64,000 nucleotides of DNA, taken from the NCBI GenBank assembly GCA_964547905.1, contig CAZJPN010000016.1, positions 13,185-77,184 of the forward strand, given 5' to 3'. Below the pieces are notes generated by a model. It saw nothing but the letters and a program-made list of their open reading frames with translations. It had not been told where the DNA came from and made no database searches. The stretch is from JAJYLM01 sp964547905. GTDB lineage: Bacteria; JAMCPX01. A program made the position numbers and the translations under genes. Each line of letters opens with the position of its first letter. Position 1 is the stretch's first letter. Positions 1 through 8,458 of this stretch are shown here, piece after piece.

Positions 1-87
1 ATCCGCAAGTCTATTGATGTGGACTGCTCCGTCGAGAAGACTGTACTGAGTATGGAGATGAAGATGCACGAAATTGTAAGCGCCCAT
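1..87 (-). CDS. dnaE: DNA polymerase III subunit alpha, N-terminal start (partial)
   Basis: Only the first 29 codons lie in the window; the gene runs off the left edge. The translation begins MGAYNFVHLHLHTQYSLLDG, which is the canonical opening of the PHP domain of bacterial DnaE, including the HLHLH metal-binding motif. DnaE is the replicative polymerase catalytic subunit. The start codon lies 4 bases beyond the guaA stop, so the two genes are probably co-transcribed. Identification rests on the PHP signature alone. PolC and DnaE2 also carry PHP domains, but the N-terminal position and the exact wording favour DnaE. Confidence 0.88.
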   Translation of the reverse strand, partial: MGAYNFVHLHLHTQYSLLDGAVHINRLAD

Positions 88-91
88 CAGA

Positions 92-1624
92 TCATTCCCA
101 TTCTATCGTGCTTGGCGGCTTTGAGCTGATATCGTAAACCACCCTGTTAACACCTACGACCTCGCTTATGATTCTTGAAGAAAGCTTGTCCATAAGTTCG
201 TACGGCAGCCTGGCCCAGTCTGCTGTCATAGCGTCGCTGCTGTTGACCGCGCGTATCGCTATCACATACTCATACGTTCTTTCGTCGCCCATTATGCCAA
301 CGGTCTTTACCGGAAGGAGTACAGCAAAGTACTGCCAGAGCGTTGTCGAAAAAGATGATTTTTCTATCTCACCCCTAACAATCATGTCCGCCTTCTTCAA
401 AATATCGATACGCTGTTTGTTTATTTCTCCGAGTATTCTTATACTCAGGCCTGGTCCGGGGAAAGGTTGTCTCGACAGTATGTTCTCGGGTATACCGAGT
501 ATCCTGCCTATGCTTCTTACCTCGTCCTTAAAAAGCAACCTCAGAGGTTCGATAACCTTTAATCTCATTCTTGCCGGTAATCCCCCGACATTATGATGAC
601 TTTTGATCGTCTGCGAAGGACCTATATGCGACATACTCTCGATAACATCCGGATAAAGCGTTCCCTGCAGCAGCCATTTGAAGGCCTTTCCCGATGCGTA
701 CTTCTCAAACACGTCTATAAATGTTTTCCCTATAATTTTTCTTTTCTTTTCGGGATCCGTAACGCCTTTTAACCTTTTTAGAAAAAGCCCTGATGCGTCT
801 ATATATTCCACATTCAATTGCATGGCCTTAAACAAAGCCATTACCTCTTCGGATTCATTCTCCCTCAGGAGGCCGTTGTTTATAAACAAGAGTTCCAGTC
901 TGTTGCCGATCGCACGCTGGGTTATGACCGAAGCAACCGTGGAGTCCACACCACCGCTTATGGCTCCTATTACAAGGTCTTTACCTACCGTGTTCCTTGT
1001 GTCGTTTACCGCACTATCTATAAATTCACCGAGATCCCATTTCTGGGTTATGCTGCAACAGTTTATAAAATTACCGAGTATGCGCATGCCTTCCACGGTG
1101 TGTGATACCTCGGGATGAAATTGCAGGCCGAATATCGGCTTTGTCGTATGCTGAAAAGCTGCAACCGGCGAATTAGCAGAAAACGCTATTACTTCGAAAT
1201 CCGTGGGTATTTTTTCAATGCGATCGGAATGGCTCATCCACACGGTATGCCTGACATCCCTACTCATATCCTTGAACAACGGTGATTGAGATGGGATTTC
1301 AATCTCGGCCCTGCCGTACTCCCTTTGTTTCGATCGCTGTACGACACCGCCCATTTTATTGGTAATATACTGCATGCCGTAACATATTCCGAGCACGGGC
1401 AAACCAAGCAAAAATATCCCGTTATCCGGCTTTGGTGCCCCCTTTTGATACACGCTGTATGGACTGCCGGACAGTATTATCCCCTTTGCGTTCAACTCCT
1501 TTATTTTTTTTGCAGTCGTATCAAACGGAATGATCTGAGAATAAACGCCAAGCTCCCGTATTCTCCTCGATATAAGCTGCGTGTACTGAGAGCCAAAGTC
1601 CAGAATTATGATGGGTTCAAACAT
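92..1624 (-). CDS. guaA: GMP synthase (glutamine-hydrolysing)
   Basis: Converts XMP to GMP using glutamine and ATP, the last step of guanine nucleotide synthesis, in the cytoplasm. The 510-aa length is typical. The N-terminal class I glutamine amidotransferase has the nucleophile in GICYGMQ (Cys81) and the His-Glu pair in LQFHPEVSHT near residue 172. The ATP pyrophosphatase domain carries the PP-loop GAISGGVDSTV near residue 222. The C-terminal dimerisation domain ends with the usual KPPSTIEWE. The gene lies 12 bases downstream of guaB and 4 bases upstream of dnaE on the same strand, so guaB-guaA form the usual pair. Confidence 0.97.
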   Translation of the reverse strand: MFEPIIILDFGSQYTQLISRRIRELGVYSQIIPFDTTAKKIKELNAKGIILSGSPYSVYQKGAPKPDNGIFLLGLPVLGICYGMQYITNKMGGVVQRSKQREYGRAEIEIPSQSPLFKDMSRDVRHTVWMSHSDRIEKIPTDFEVIAFSANSPVAAFQHTTKPIFGLQFHPEVSHTVEGMRILGNFINCCSITQKWDLGEFIDSAVNDTRNTVGKDLVIGAISGGVDSTVASVITQRAIGNRLELLFINNGLLRENESEEVMALFKAMQLNVEYIDASGLFLKRLKGVTDPEKKRKIIGKTFIDVFEKYASGKAFKWLLQGTLYPDVIESMSHIGPSQTIKSHHNVGGLPARMRLKVIEPLRLLFKDEVRSIGRILGIPENILSRQPFPGPGLSIRILGEINKQRIDILKKADMIVRGEIEKSSFSTTLWQYFAVLLPVKTVGIMGDERTYEYVIAIRAVNSSDAMTADWARLPYELMDKLSSRIISEVVGVNRVVYDISSKPPSTIEWE

Positions 1625-1636
1625 AAATGTTTTTGC

Positions 1637-3118
1637 TCAAAACTCCAATCTATAATTTGGGGCTTCTTTTGATATGGAAACATCATGTACATGGCTTTCT
1701 CTCAGCCCGGCAGAGGTAATCTTTACAAACCTTGCTTTTTGCTTTAATTCGGCGATATTCAAAGCCCCGACATAACCCATACCAGCCTTCAATCCACCGA
1801 GTAATTGATATATGACGGATGACAACGATCCCTTATATGGTACCCTTCCCTCTATACCTTCGGGCACGAATTTAGTTTCATCTTCGAGATACTCCTGCGC
1901 ATACCGGTCTTTAGACCCCGCCTTCATAGCTTCTATCGAACCCATACCCCTGTAAACCTTGTATGTCCTTCCACCGAGGAATACAAATTCTCCGGGGCTT
2001 TCATCCGTACCTGCAAAAAGGTTCCCGAGCATTACGGAATCAGCGCCAGCTGCAAGAGCCTTTGTAATATCTCCTGAAAATTTGATACCTCCGTCCGCAA
2101 TAATTGGTATGTCATTCGCTTTAGCTATACGGTATGCATTCATTATGGCGCTTATCTGGGGTACACCTATACCTGCCACTATCCTCGTGGTGCATATAGA
2201 ACCTGGGCCAACTCCAATTTTAACAGCATCAACCCCTGCCTCTATCAATGCTCTGGTGCCCTCTTCAGTCGCAACATTGCCTGCTATGATATCAACATCG
2301 GGATACGTCTGTCTCAGTTCTTTCACAAAACCAATTACCCCCTTCGAATGCCCATGTGCCGTATCAACCACAAGGCAATCCACACCGTATTTTACCAATG
2401 CAGAAGCCCTTTCCTCTCTGTCGTTTGATATGCCAAGGGCAGCCCCTACCATTAACCTGCCAAGTTTGTCCTTGGTGGCAAGAGGGAATTTTATAGTCTT
2501 TTCAATATCCTTCACCGTGATCAAACCTTTAAGCTCCCCTCGGCTGTTCACAACAAGCAACTTTTCTATTCTGTGTTTATGTAAAAGTTTTTTTGCCTGC
2601 TCGAGGGTTACATCCTCATGTGCCGTAACAAGCCTTCCCTTTGTCATAACCTCGCTTATAGGCTTATCGAGATCATCTTCAAACCTCATATCTCTGTTTG
2701 TCAATATGCCGACAAGTTTACCCTTTTTGACAATGGGCAAACCGGATATATTGTGTTTACGCATAAACGCAACACCCTCTTTGAGCTTGCTGTCAGGCGA
2801 CATTGTTACGGGGTCTGTAATAATATAACTTTCATATTTCTTTACCCTTGCTACCTCTTCGGCTTGCTTTTTGATGGTCATATTTTTATGTATGACTCCT
2901 ATCCCTCCCTGCTGCGCCATGGTGATTGCTGTCGCTGATTCAGTAACCGTGTCCATTGCCGCACTTACCAGCGGTATGCGGAGCTGTATATGCCTCGAAA
3001 GGCGGGTTTGCATGACGACATCCCTCGGCAGAATCTTGGACTCCGAAGGTAAAAGCAAGAGGTCGTCAAATGTATAGCCCTCCGTTATAGAGGGATTTCC
3101 TTCTGCATTTATTGACAT
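1637..3118 (-). CDS. guaB: IMP dehydrogenase
   Basis: Oxidises IMP to XMP with NAD, the committed step to GMP. The 493-aa form starting MSINAEGNPSITEG is chosen. Its ATG is preceded by a GAAAGGAAA ribosome-binding site, whereas the longer in-frame start lies inside the upstream LysM gene. The catalytic barrel (about residues 15-90 and 215-480) surrounds a tandem CBS (Bateman) module near residues 95-205. The active-site loop is GPGSICTTR with Cys309, and the flap contains the SKDRYAQ segment. The gene is followed 12 bases later by guaA. The Bateman module normally mediates ATP/GTP feedback. Confidence 0.97.
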   Translation of the reverse strand: MSINAEGNPSITEGYTFDDLLLLPSESKILPRDVVMQTRLSRHIQLRIPLVSAAMDTVTESATAITMAQQGGIGVIHKNMTIKKQAEEVARVKKYESYIITDPVTMSPDSKLKEGVAFMRKHNISGLPIVKKGKLVGILTNRDMRFEDDLDKPISEVMTKGRLVTAHEDVTLEQAKKLLHKHRIEKLLVVNSRGELKGLITVKDIEKTIKFPLATKDKLGRLMVGAALGISNDREERASALVKYGVDCLVVDTAHGHSKGVIGFVKELRQTYPDVDIIAGNVATEEGTRALIEAGVDAVKIGVGPGSICTTRIVAGIGVPQISAIMNAYRIAKANDIPIIADGGIKFSGDITKALAAGADSVMLGNLFAGTDESPGEFVFLGGRTYKVYRGMGSIEAMKAGSKDRYAQEYLEDETKFVPEGIEGRVPYKGSLSSVIYQLLGGLKAGMGYVGALNIAELKQKARFVKITSAGLRESHVHDVSISKEAPNYRLEF

Positions 3119-3140
3119 TATGTGTTTCCTTTCTTTGAAA

Positions 3141-4064
3141 CTATTTTGGCGGAATAACAAGCCTTGTTCCAACCACTAAATGGTTTGGATCCTTTATCAC
3201 ATTTTTGTTTGCTTCGTAAATCCTTTTCCATAACCTCGCATCACCGTAATAAACAGCGGCTATCCAGTGCAGGTCCTCGCCCGGTTTGACAATGTGGGTT
3301 GTCCTAAGGTTTACGTAAGCAGGCATGCCGCTCAACACTTCTCCAGGAACGATATGGGGCGGCCTTGTCACTGTTTCCGCTTCAGGTGCTGCAGGAACCT
3401 GTACAGCCGGTGCCGGTATGTTTTGTTCCGGTAACGATGTTACCGTGGGTACTCCCTGTGTCACGGATGGAAGAGGTGCAGGCTGTGCCTGGAGCTGTTC
3501 AGTCTGGGGCTGCAATGCTTCCGGCGTAACAGGGGGCTGGGCAGGCTGGGTCTGTGGAACTGCTTCTGTAACCGGTGTCATGGTCTCGGCCGTCATCGGG
3601 GTCAAGGACAATGCGGGCAATTCAGCGGATGGCTGTTGAACCGCAGGCGGCTGTTCCGCCACGGGTTGTTGTTCTAAAGACGGTAACGGTTGCATGGTTG
3701 TCGATGTCTGCAATCCTCCTGAAACATTTGCAGGCGGTAGAGCAGGGACCGCTCCTTCTGAAATAGGCATAAGCGGCTGCTCACTTATCGTAGGGGTGCT
3801 TCCGGTAAGTGGGGTTAAATTAGCTGACGGCTGCTGCGGTTGAATCACTGTGGCTGTTTGTGTGTTGCCGGCATTTTGGGGCGGCACAGGCAAGACCTCC
3901 ACATTTTCAGCCTGAGGGATTGTTATTGCCTCAGAGCCTCCCGAAGGCGGGGCTATCACCGTTCCACCGCTGGTGCCGGATGTTTGCGCATAAGCATAAG
4001 ATATTACTATTGATGGTACGGCATAAACTATGAACAGCAGGTAAAACAATTTTTTTATTTTCAT
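3141..4064 (-). CDS. Secreted Pro/Gln-rich protein with C-terminal LysM domain
   Basis: The 307-aa product starts with a signal peptide (MKIKKLFYLLFIVYAVPS..., cleavage probably after AYA near residue 26). A long low-complexity stretch follows (about residues 30-245), rich in Pro, Gln, Ala, Thr and Val. The C-terminal 50 residues are a LysM-type domain (HIVKPGEDLHWIAAVYYGD ... NHLVVGTRLVIPP), which in this family binds glycan chains of peptidoglycan. The protein is therefore probably periplasmic, with the linker spanning the space to the wall. Its ATG overlaps the stop of the upstream cNMP-binding gene by 4 bases, and guaB follows after 22 bases. The partner or enzymatic role is unknown; no catalytic domain is visible. 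Confidence 0.8.
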   Translation of the reverse strand: MKIKKLFYLLFIVYAVPSIVISYAYAQTSGTSGGTVIAPPSGGSEAITIPQAENVEVLPVPPQNAGNTQTATVIQPQQPSANLTPLTGSTPTISEQPLMPISEGAVPALPPANVSGGLQTSTTMQPLPSLEQQPVAEQPPAVQQPSAELPALSLTPMTAETMTPVTEAVPQTQPAQPPVTPEALQPQTEQLQAQPAPLPSVTQGVPTVTSLPEQNIPAPAVQVPAAPEAETVTRPPHIVPGEVLSGMPAYVNLRTTHIVKPGEDLHWIAAVYYGDARLWKRIYEANKNVIKDPNHLVVGTRLVIPPK

Positions 4065-4507
4065 TGTATCATCTCCTTTAAACCTTCTGGTCCATTGAGA
4101 AGATTGGTAAAATACTGAGTTATACTTAATAATACCTGATAAGCGGCGTGTATATTATTTTTTACCAATTTATCGAAGTTTTCTTTTGTAATCGTTATGA
4201 GCTCAACAGGCTCTTTAGCCTTTACAGTAACGGCTCTGTCTCCGTTCTTAAACAGAGACAATATACCCAGGACATCCCCTGTTGAAAGCTCACCTATCAC
4301 GGATTCATTCTTATCCATGGTATCTTTTATGACATCCACTTTACCTGATGCAATGATAAACATTGCATCCGATTGCATACCTTCTGCAAATATCACGGTT
4401 TCAGAGGGAACACTTATCGTTTCCGATATGTTTGCAAGGATATTTATTGTCCTTTCATCCACGCCTTTGAAAAGATTATTTTCTCTTAAAATCTTAACCG
4501 TATTCAT
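4061..4507 (-). CDS. Cyclic-nucleotide-binding (Crp-like sensor) domain protein
   Basis: This 148-aa protein consists of one cNMP-binding beta-roll, with GKVDVIKD and a phosphate-binding-cassette-like segment LGILSLFKNGDRAVTVKA. There is no C-terminal helix-turn-helix, so it is not a complete Crp/Fnr transcription factor. It may be a stand-alone sensor or regulate a partner. The start at MNTVKILRENNLF fits the family N-terminus. A longer in-frame version would overlap the upstream gamma-carbonic-anhydrase gene by 44 bases. The canonical Glu/Arg pair that contacts cAMP is not clearly conserved, so the ligand is uncertain. Confidence 0.75.
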   Translation of the reverse strand: MNTVKILRENNLFKGVDERTINILANISETISVPSETVIFAEGMQSDAMFIIASGKVDVIKDTMDKNESVIGELSTGDVLGILSLFKNGDRAVTVKAKEPVELITITKENFDKLVKNNIHAAYQVLLSITQYFTNLLNGPEGLKEMIQ

Positions 4508-4547
4508 ACTACTTACTATAAATACTCCTGTATTAAAATTTATCAAG

Positions 4548-5066
4548 TTATTGAGCCGATAATGCCAAATAGGATTTTGCAACCCCGACATAGTTGTTTG
4601 CCAAACTCATTATGTAATCAATATCCTCCTGTGTAAGCTTCCTCTTAACAACTGCTGGGATGCCTGCAACAAGCGTGTGCGGGGGTACAATCATACCTTC
4701 CTTCACAATGCTCCCTGCGGCTACAATGGATTGTTCTCCGACAACAGCACCGTCCAGTACGATTGCACCAATACCTATCAAACACATATTTTTAATCCTG
4801 CACCCCTGAACAACCGCACTGTGGCCTATTGTTATATCATCGCCAACGAACAATGGGTGCGTTTTGTGCGTTATATGCAATACACAGTTATCCTGCACAT
4901 TTGTTCTTGAACCTATTCTTATATAATTTTCATCTCCCCGTATAACGGTATTGAACCATACAGAGCTGTTTGCGCCTATAACGACATCACCGATAACAAC
5001 CGCGCCGCTGGCTATAAATACACTTTTATGGACTTCCGGAAATCTTCCATTATACTTCAGCTTCAT
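4548..5066 (-). CDS. Gamma-carbonic-anhydrase-like hexapeptide-repeat protein
   Basis: The 172-aa left-handed beta-helix protein has successive hexapeptide repeats (VVIGDVVIGANSSVWFNTVI, VGDDITIGHSAVVQGC, CLIGIGAIVLDGAVVGEQ). The RGDENYIRIGSRTNVQDN block is typical of the YrdA/PaaY/CaiE-type gamma-CA family, which forms trimers with metal at subunit interfaces. Histidines in VLHITHKTH and IGHSA are in the expected ligand region. The start at MKLKYNG is preferred because AAGGATGAGG lies just upstream; a longer in-frame start (5096) exists. It heads the minus-strand cluster leading to guaBA. Carbonic anhydrase activity is not assured, since many members are inactive or act on other substrates. 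Confidence 0.82.
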   Translation of the reverse strand: MKLKYNGRFPEVHKSVFIASGAVVIGDVVIGANSSVWFNTVIRGDENYIRIGSRTNVQDNCVLHITHKTHPLFVGDDITIGHSAVVQGCRIKNMCLIGIGAIVLDGAVVGEQSIVAAGSIVKEGMIVPPHTLVAGIPAVVKRKLTQEDIDYIMSLANNYVGVAKSYLALSAQ

Positions 5067-5148
5067 AATCCTCATCCTTGACTGTATCTTTATCATGGGT
5101 TTATCTATATTGTAAACTCCATTTTAAGTGGAGGTACAAGGAGGTCAA

Positions 5149-5703
5149 ATGAAATACCGTATTATTTTGCTTCTGATAACTATAAGTATATGTATGCCGG
5201 GGATTGCGATGTCTGATCAAGGACAAATATCCGTTACATTAAATCCTGGATTTACGATATTTACGAAGAATTCAACCTATAAATTCAATAATGGACCAAA
5301 GATAGACATAGGCGTCGGTTATGACACATCGGACGAATCGAATGTGAGCTTTATTTTCGGATATAACAGGTTTGCCAATGCTTTTGACAACAATCTGTCT
5401 CTCAACCTGACTTATGTAGGAATAGCCATGAAACAATACCTTAATGATGGGATATCAAAAGGTTATTTAACCGGCGGCTTGAATTTGGATTATGCCAGTT
5501 TCTCAGGCACACCTTCATTATCATCCGGTATAACAAAGCCATCAGATAATGGCGGGCTTGGATTCAATGTAGGTGCAGGTGTTGATATAATGGCATCGTC
5601 CAGCTTCTTTTTCGGTCCCGTGATCAAATATGAGGGCATAATACTCCAGAAAACCTATTTAAACCTGATAACATTGCAGTTGACATTGGGTCTGCTGTTC
5701 TGA
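5149..5703 (+). CDS. Outer-membrane beta-barrel-like protein
   Basis: The 184-aa product begins at an ATG preceded by a near-perfect AAGGAGG site. It has a signal peptide (MKYRIILLLITISICMPGIAMS). The remainder alternates polar and hydrophobic residues with frequent Gly, Asn, Ser and aromatic residues, and ends in LQLTLGLLF with a terminal Phe. That is the usual outer-membrane barrel pattern recognised by BAM. The size fits an 8-stranded OmpX/OmpW/porin-like barrel. It is divergent from the gamma-CA gene. The specific family and any substrate cannot be assigned from the sequence. Confidence 0.65.
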   Translation: MKYRIILLLITISICMPGIAMSDQGQISVTLNPGFTIFTKNSTYKFNNGPKIDIGVGYDTSDESNVSFIFGYNRFANAFDNNLSLNLTYVGIAMKQYLNDGISKGYLTGGLNLDYASFSGTPSLSSGITKPSDNGGLGFNVGAGVDIMASSSFFFGPVIKYEGIILQKTYLNLITLQLTLGLLF

Positions 5704-5756
5704 AGATGCATTTGAAAAATTACGGAGCTTGAGTAATGAGCCCGCAAAGAATACGT

Positions 5757-5943
5757 AGGGAGGGAAGAGTTTTCTCCTCTGCTCGTAAAACAACACTCTT
5801 TTTACTAAACGGAATTGTCATTACAAGATGCATTGTGTATCCTTTGATATGGAAAGAGAAGCTGTCCACGCAGCATACTATGAAAGCATATTAAACAGTC
5901 CGCAAGTGTTTTACTTCACTTCGTATCAAACTCTTTCCTCCCT
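5757..5943. repeat. Non-coding segment bounded by inverted repeats (MITE-like)
   Basis: The 350-base gap between the barrel gene and the pirin gene holds no credible gene. It does contain AGGGAGGGAAGAGTTT at 5757-5772, and its near-exact reverse complement AAACTCTTTCCTCCCT at 5928-5943 (15 of 16 positions). Together they bound about 187 bases. Weaker complementarity continues outside the arms (AAGAATAC against GATAATCTT). This is the layout of a miniature inverted-repeat element or a long-range RNA hairpin. No transposase is inside and no target duplication is evident. Confidence 0.4.
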
Positions 5944-6057
5944 TTGATAATCTTCAGGACTCGGCAGTCTTGAGAGGTCGGGCATAGTATTACACTTCAC
6001 CAAAGATGAATCCCCTTCTGGAGAAGGATAATCAATCTTTCCTCTTGCAATTTCCTG

Positions 6058-6975
6058 TTAATGCTTGTCTTGTCCTTTGTGCCGGATGAATGTTCCCCTG
6101 TCATATTCCTCGAATGCTGTTTTGAGCTCCTCCTGGGTATTCATGACGATGGGGCCATACCATGCCACGGGTTCGTGCAAAGGCTTCCCTGAAACCAAAA
6201 GGAATCTTACGAGCTTGTCTTTTGTCGTAATATTGATCCCATCCCCGTCTTCGTACAGGACAACACTTTCCTGTTGTATAAGGCACTCTCTTTTAAAATC
6301 AAAGTAATTTGCGCCTTCAACCTCGTACGCGAACGAGTCCTGCCCTTTATCGAAATAAGCCTCCCCTTCAAATACGTACGCGAAGACCGTATGCCCCGGT
6401 TTGACCGCATGGACAAATACCGTCCCTGCCGGGACCGACACATCGAGATATCCGGGATCGATCACAATATCCCTGACCGGCCCCTGTATTCCGTCTACGT
6501 TTCCGCAGATGATTTTGATTGTTGTACCGTCTTTGCGTTTTACCCCGGGGATCGTGTTTTTCTTCACGTCCCGATATCGCGGATCCATCATCTTGTCCCT
6601 GGCAGGAAGGTTCGCCCACAACTGGAATCCTCCCATGTGTCCTTTCTTATTGCCTTTGGGCATCTCCTGATGGATAACACCGCTGCCTGCAGTCATCCAC
6701 TGCACACCGCCGGGCAGGATCACACCCTTGTTCCCCATGCTGTCGCTATGTTCGACGCTGCCGTCAAGCATGTAGGTAATGGTCTCTATCCCGCGATGGG
6801 GATGCCAGGGAAAGCCCTGAAGATAACGAGCGGGATCATCCGAGCGGAAATCATCCAGCAGCAGGAACGGATCCAGCTGCGGCACATGATAAAACCCGAA
6901 TGCCCTCTTCAAATACACCCCTGCGCCTTCAATGGTTGGTTTGCTTTTTAGTATTTTTTTAATTCGTCGTACCAT
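6058..6975 (-). CDS. Pirin family protein
   Basis: This 305-aa bicupin protein of the pirin family matches the family length. The N-terminal cupin holds the metal ligands His58 and His60 (HPHRGIE), His102 and Glu104 (HQEMP). Bacterial pirins bind Fe(II); some act as quercetin dioxygenases and others as redox-linked regulators, so the substrate here is unknown. The start at MVRRIKK is preceded by AGGAGGG. A second possible start five codons upstream (MQEGI) has its own AGGAG. The much longer open frame extending to 7110 is probably not translated. GC content appears higher than in the flanking housekeeping genes. Confidence 0.88.
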   Translation of the reverse strand: MVRRIKKILKSKPTIEGAGVYLKRAFGFYHVPQLDPFLLLDDFRSDDPARYLQGFPWHPHRGIETITYMLDGSVEHSDSMGNKGVILPGGVQWMTAGSGVIHQEMPKGNKKGHMGGFQLWANLPARDKMMDPRYRDVKKNTIPGVKRKDGTTIKIICGNVDGIQGPVRDIVIDPGYLDVSVPAGTVFVHAVKPGHTVFAYVFEGEAYFDKGQDSFAYEVEGANYFDFKRECLIQQESVVLYEDGDGINITTKDKLVRFLLVSGKPLHEPVAWYGPIVMNTQEELKTAFEEYDRGTFIRHKGQDKH

Positions 6976-7136
6976 AATGCCCTCCTGCATACAGTCTCCT
7001 TCTTTTATTACATCATCCTGCGGCGCAGAACAAGCAATATCCCGCCCGCTTACCGGTCTGCCATTCGGTGCTTGACGGAGCCCGCACCGGAACGGGAGTG
7101 TCCCAGTCACGTTGGCACAGAGGGTAATTATAGAGT

Positions 7137-7301
7137 CTAAAATAGGAAGTTTCGTACTTCGACATCAATTCCCGAACTGGATTTGATAAAGGTGTCTACT
7201 GCCTGCCGTATCAGCTCAGCTATGGAAAGATACCGGGACGCAGCTAAATTCTTCAGAGTATTTACTTGTTTCTCTGTTCGTTGAACTTGCGTACAAACCA
7301 T
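7137..7301 (-). CDS. Truncated ribbon-helix-helix (CopG-type) antitoxin remnant
   Basis: A 54-codon reading frame begins at an ATG with a strong GGAGG site five bases upstream. Its product contains TEKQVNTLKNLAASRYLSIA then ELIRQAVDTFIKSSSGID, the standard DNA-binding core of CopG/RHH antitoxins. Full-length relatives continue for about 25 further residues after the GID block. Here the frame stops after EVRNFLF, so the 3' end looks truncated. No PIN or RelE toxin gene lies next to it. It fills most of the otherwise empty 350 bases upstream of the pirin gene. It could still encode a functional DNA-binding dimer, but is more likely a decayed toxin-antitoxin locus. Confidence 0.6.
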   Translation of the reverse strand: MVCTQVQRTEKQVNTLKNLAASRYLSIAELIRQAVDTFIKSSSGIDVEVRNFLF

Positions 7302-7494
7302 ATTGCCTCCATGATTACATCTTTGACTGCATGATAACCTACCGGAAAAGAATTGACATAAATTGTTCTTGTAGAAGTAAGAGAAGGCTCGCCGGTGATA
7401 TGTTGCAGACGTAAAAGTGGCAGCATCAAGCCAAAATTATGCTTGACATCTTTTTTATATCCGGATGGGATTTCTAAAGGATAAGGAGGGAATG

Positions 7495-8343
7495 ATGGAG
7501 ATAACAAAGGGAACCAAGGTATTTATCACGGGTGCAGGCAGCGGTATCGGCAGGTCGACAGCCATTGCAGCAGCCAATTTCGGCGCACGACTTTTTTTAA
7601 CCGATATAAATCAGAGCGGCCTTGAGCAGACCGCTTCTTTGCTTTCCGGTATCAATGGCGAGGTCTGCATGGTACGGGCCATGGACGTTTCTCAGGCGGA
7701 TCAGGTCGCACGGTTTGCAACAGACATCCACAAAAACTTCGGCCCTATGGATGTCATTATGAATATAGCCGGGATCGCCCTGTTTGCACGGATCGAGGAC
7801 ATGACTCATGCACACTGGGAAAAAATCATCGACGTAAACCTCTGGGGACCTATCCATGTCCTTGAACATTTTGTGCCTGAGATGATCCGTGCGAAAAAAG
7901 GGCACATCGTCAATGTCGCTTCCGTAGCAGGACTTATGGGGGCACCATGGCACGCGGCTTACAGCGCGTCAAAGGCAGGATTGATAGGATTGTCCGAAGC
8001 CCTGCTGTTTGACCTCAAACTCCATCACATCGGCATTACCGTAGTTTGTCCCGGAGGCGTTGATACGTCCCTGAAGAATACCGTAGAAATACTCGGCATG
8101 GACAGGGACAGTCCGCAGGTGCAGGAAGCAAAAGAAAGGTTCAGCAGGCACGCTATTTCACCTGACCGCGTGGCCGCACAGATCTTGAGGGCCGTCAGAA
8201 AAAACAAGTTTCTGGTCATAACCTCGGGGGATGTAAAGTTCCTCTATTTCTGTAAACATCACCTGCCCATGCTGTATCGTTTCGTCATGTTCAGGATCTC
8301 AAAGATGATGAATACCCTGCACATAAAAAATGATGATGCGTAA
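7495..8343 (+). CDS. Short-chain dehydrogenase/reductase
   Basis: The 282-aa classical SDR has the Rossmann nucleotide-binding motif TGAGSGIG (residues 12-19), the NIAG structural motif near residue 91, and the catalytic triad Ser (NVASVAG), Tyr156 and Lys160 (YSASK). It ends with a C-terminal extension containing a hydrophobic segment (FLYFCKHHLPMLYRFVMF), reminiscent of membrane-associated SDRs. The AAGGAGGG site lies two bases before one ATG (7492) and five before the next (7495); the second is preferred. The substrate is unknown. A decayed second copy lies 3 kb downstream at 10824-11010. The gene is in a segment of accessory character. Confidence 0.88.
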   Translation: MEITKGTKVFITGAGSGIGRSTAIAAANFGARLFLTDINQSGLEQTASLLSGINGEVCMVRAMDVSQADQVARFATDIHKNFGPMDVIMNIAGIALFARIEDMTHAHWEKIIDVNLWGPIHVLEHFVPEMIRAKKGHIVNVASVAGLMGAPWHAAYSASKAGLIGLSEALLFDLKLHHIGITVVCPGGVDTSLKNTVEILGMDRDSPQVQEAKERFSRHAISPDRVAAQILRAVRKNKFLVITSGDVKFLYFCKHHLPMLYRFVMFRISKMMNTLHIKNDDA

Positions 8344-8458
8344 AAAAGCTTACCCCCCCGGAATGCAATAAGGAAGTCTGCTCATTCGTTCGCCCCTGCA
8401 ATCCAGGGAACCTTTCTCTATGATTTTCCGTTTAACTCTATAAGACAAGGAGGACGTT

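Noticed and set aside
6975..7110. Long N-terminal extension of the pirin protein
   Set aside because: The family begins near MVRRIKK, which has its own AGGAGGG. The extension is rich in residues typical of untranslated sequence and has no SD.
7443..7470. TTGACA upstream of the SDR as a sigma-70 promoter
   Set aside because: At 17-base spacing the -10 position reads TGGGAT, too far from TATAAT to support a call.
7262..7507. 81-codon minus-strand frame upstream of the SDR gene
   Set aside because: The shorter frame at 7137-7301, offset in phase, carries a clear RHH motif and SD. The 81-codon frame has no recognisable domain, so I treat it as a shadow.
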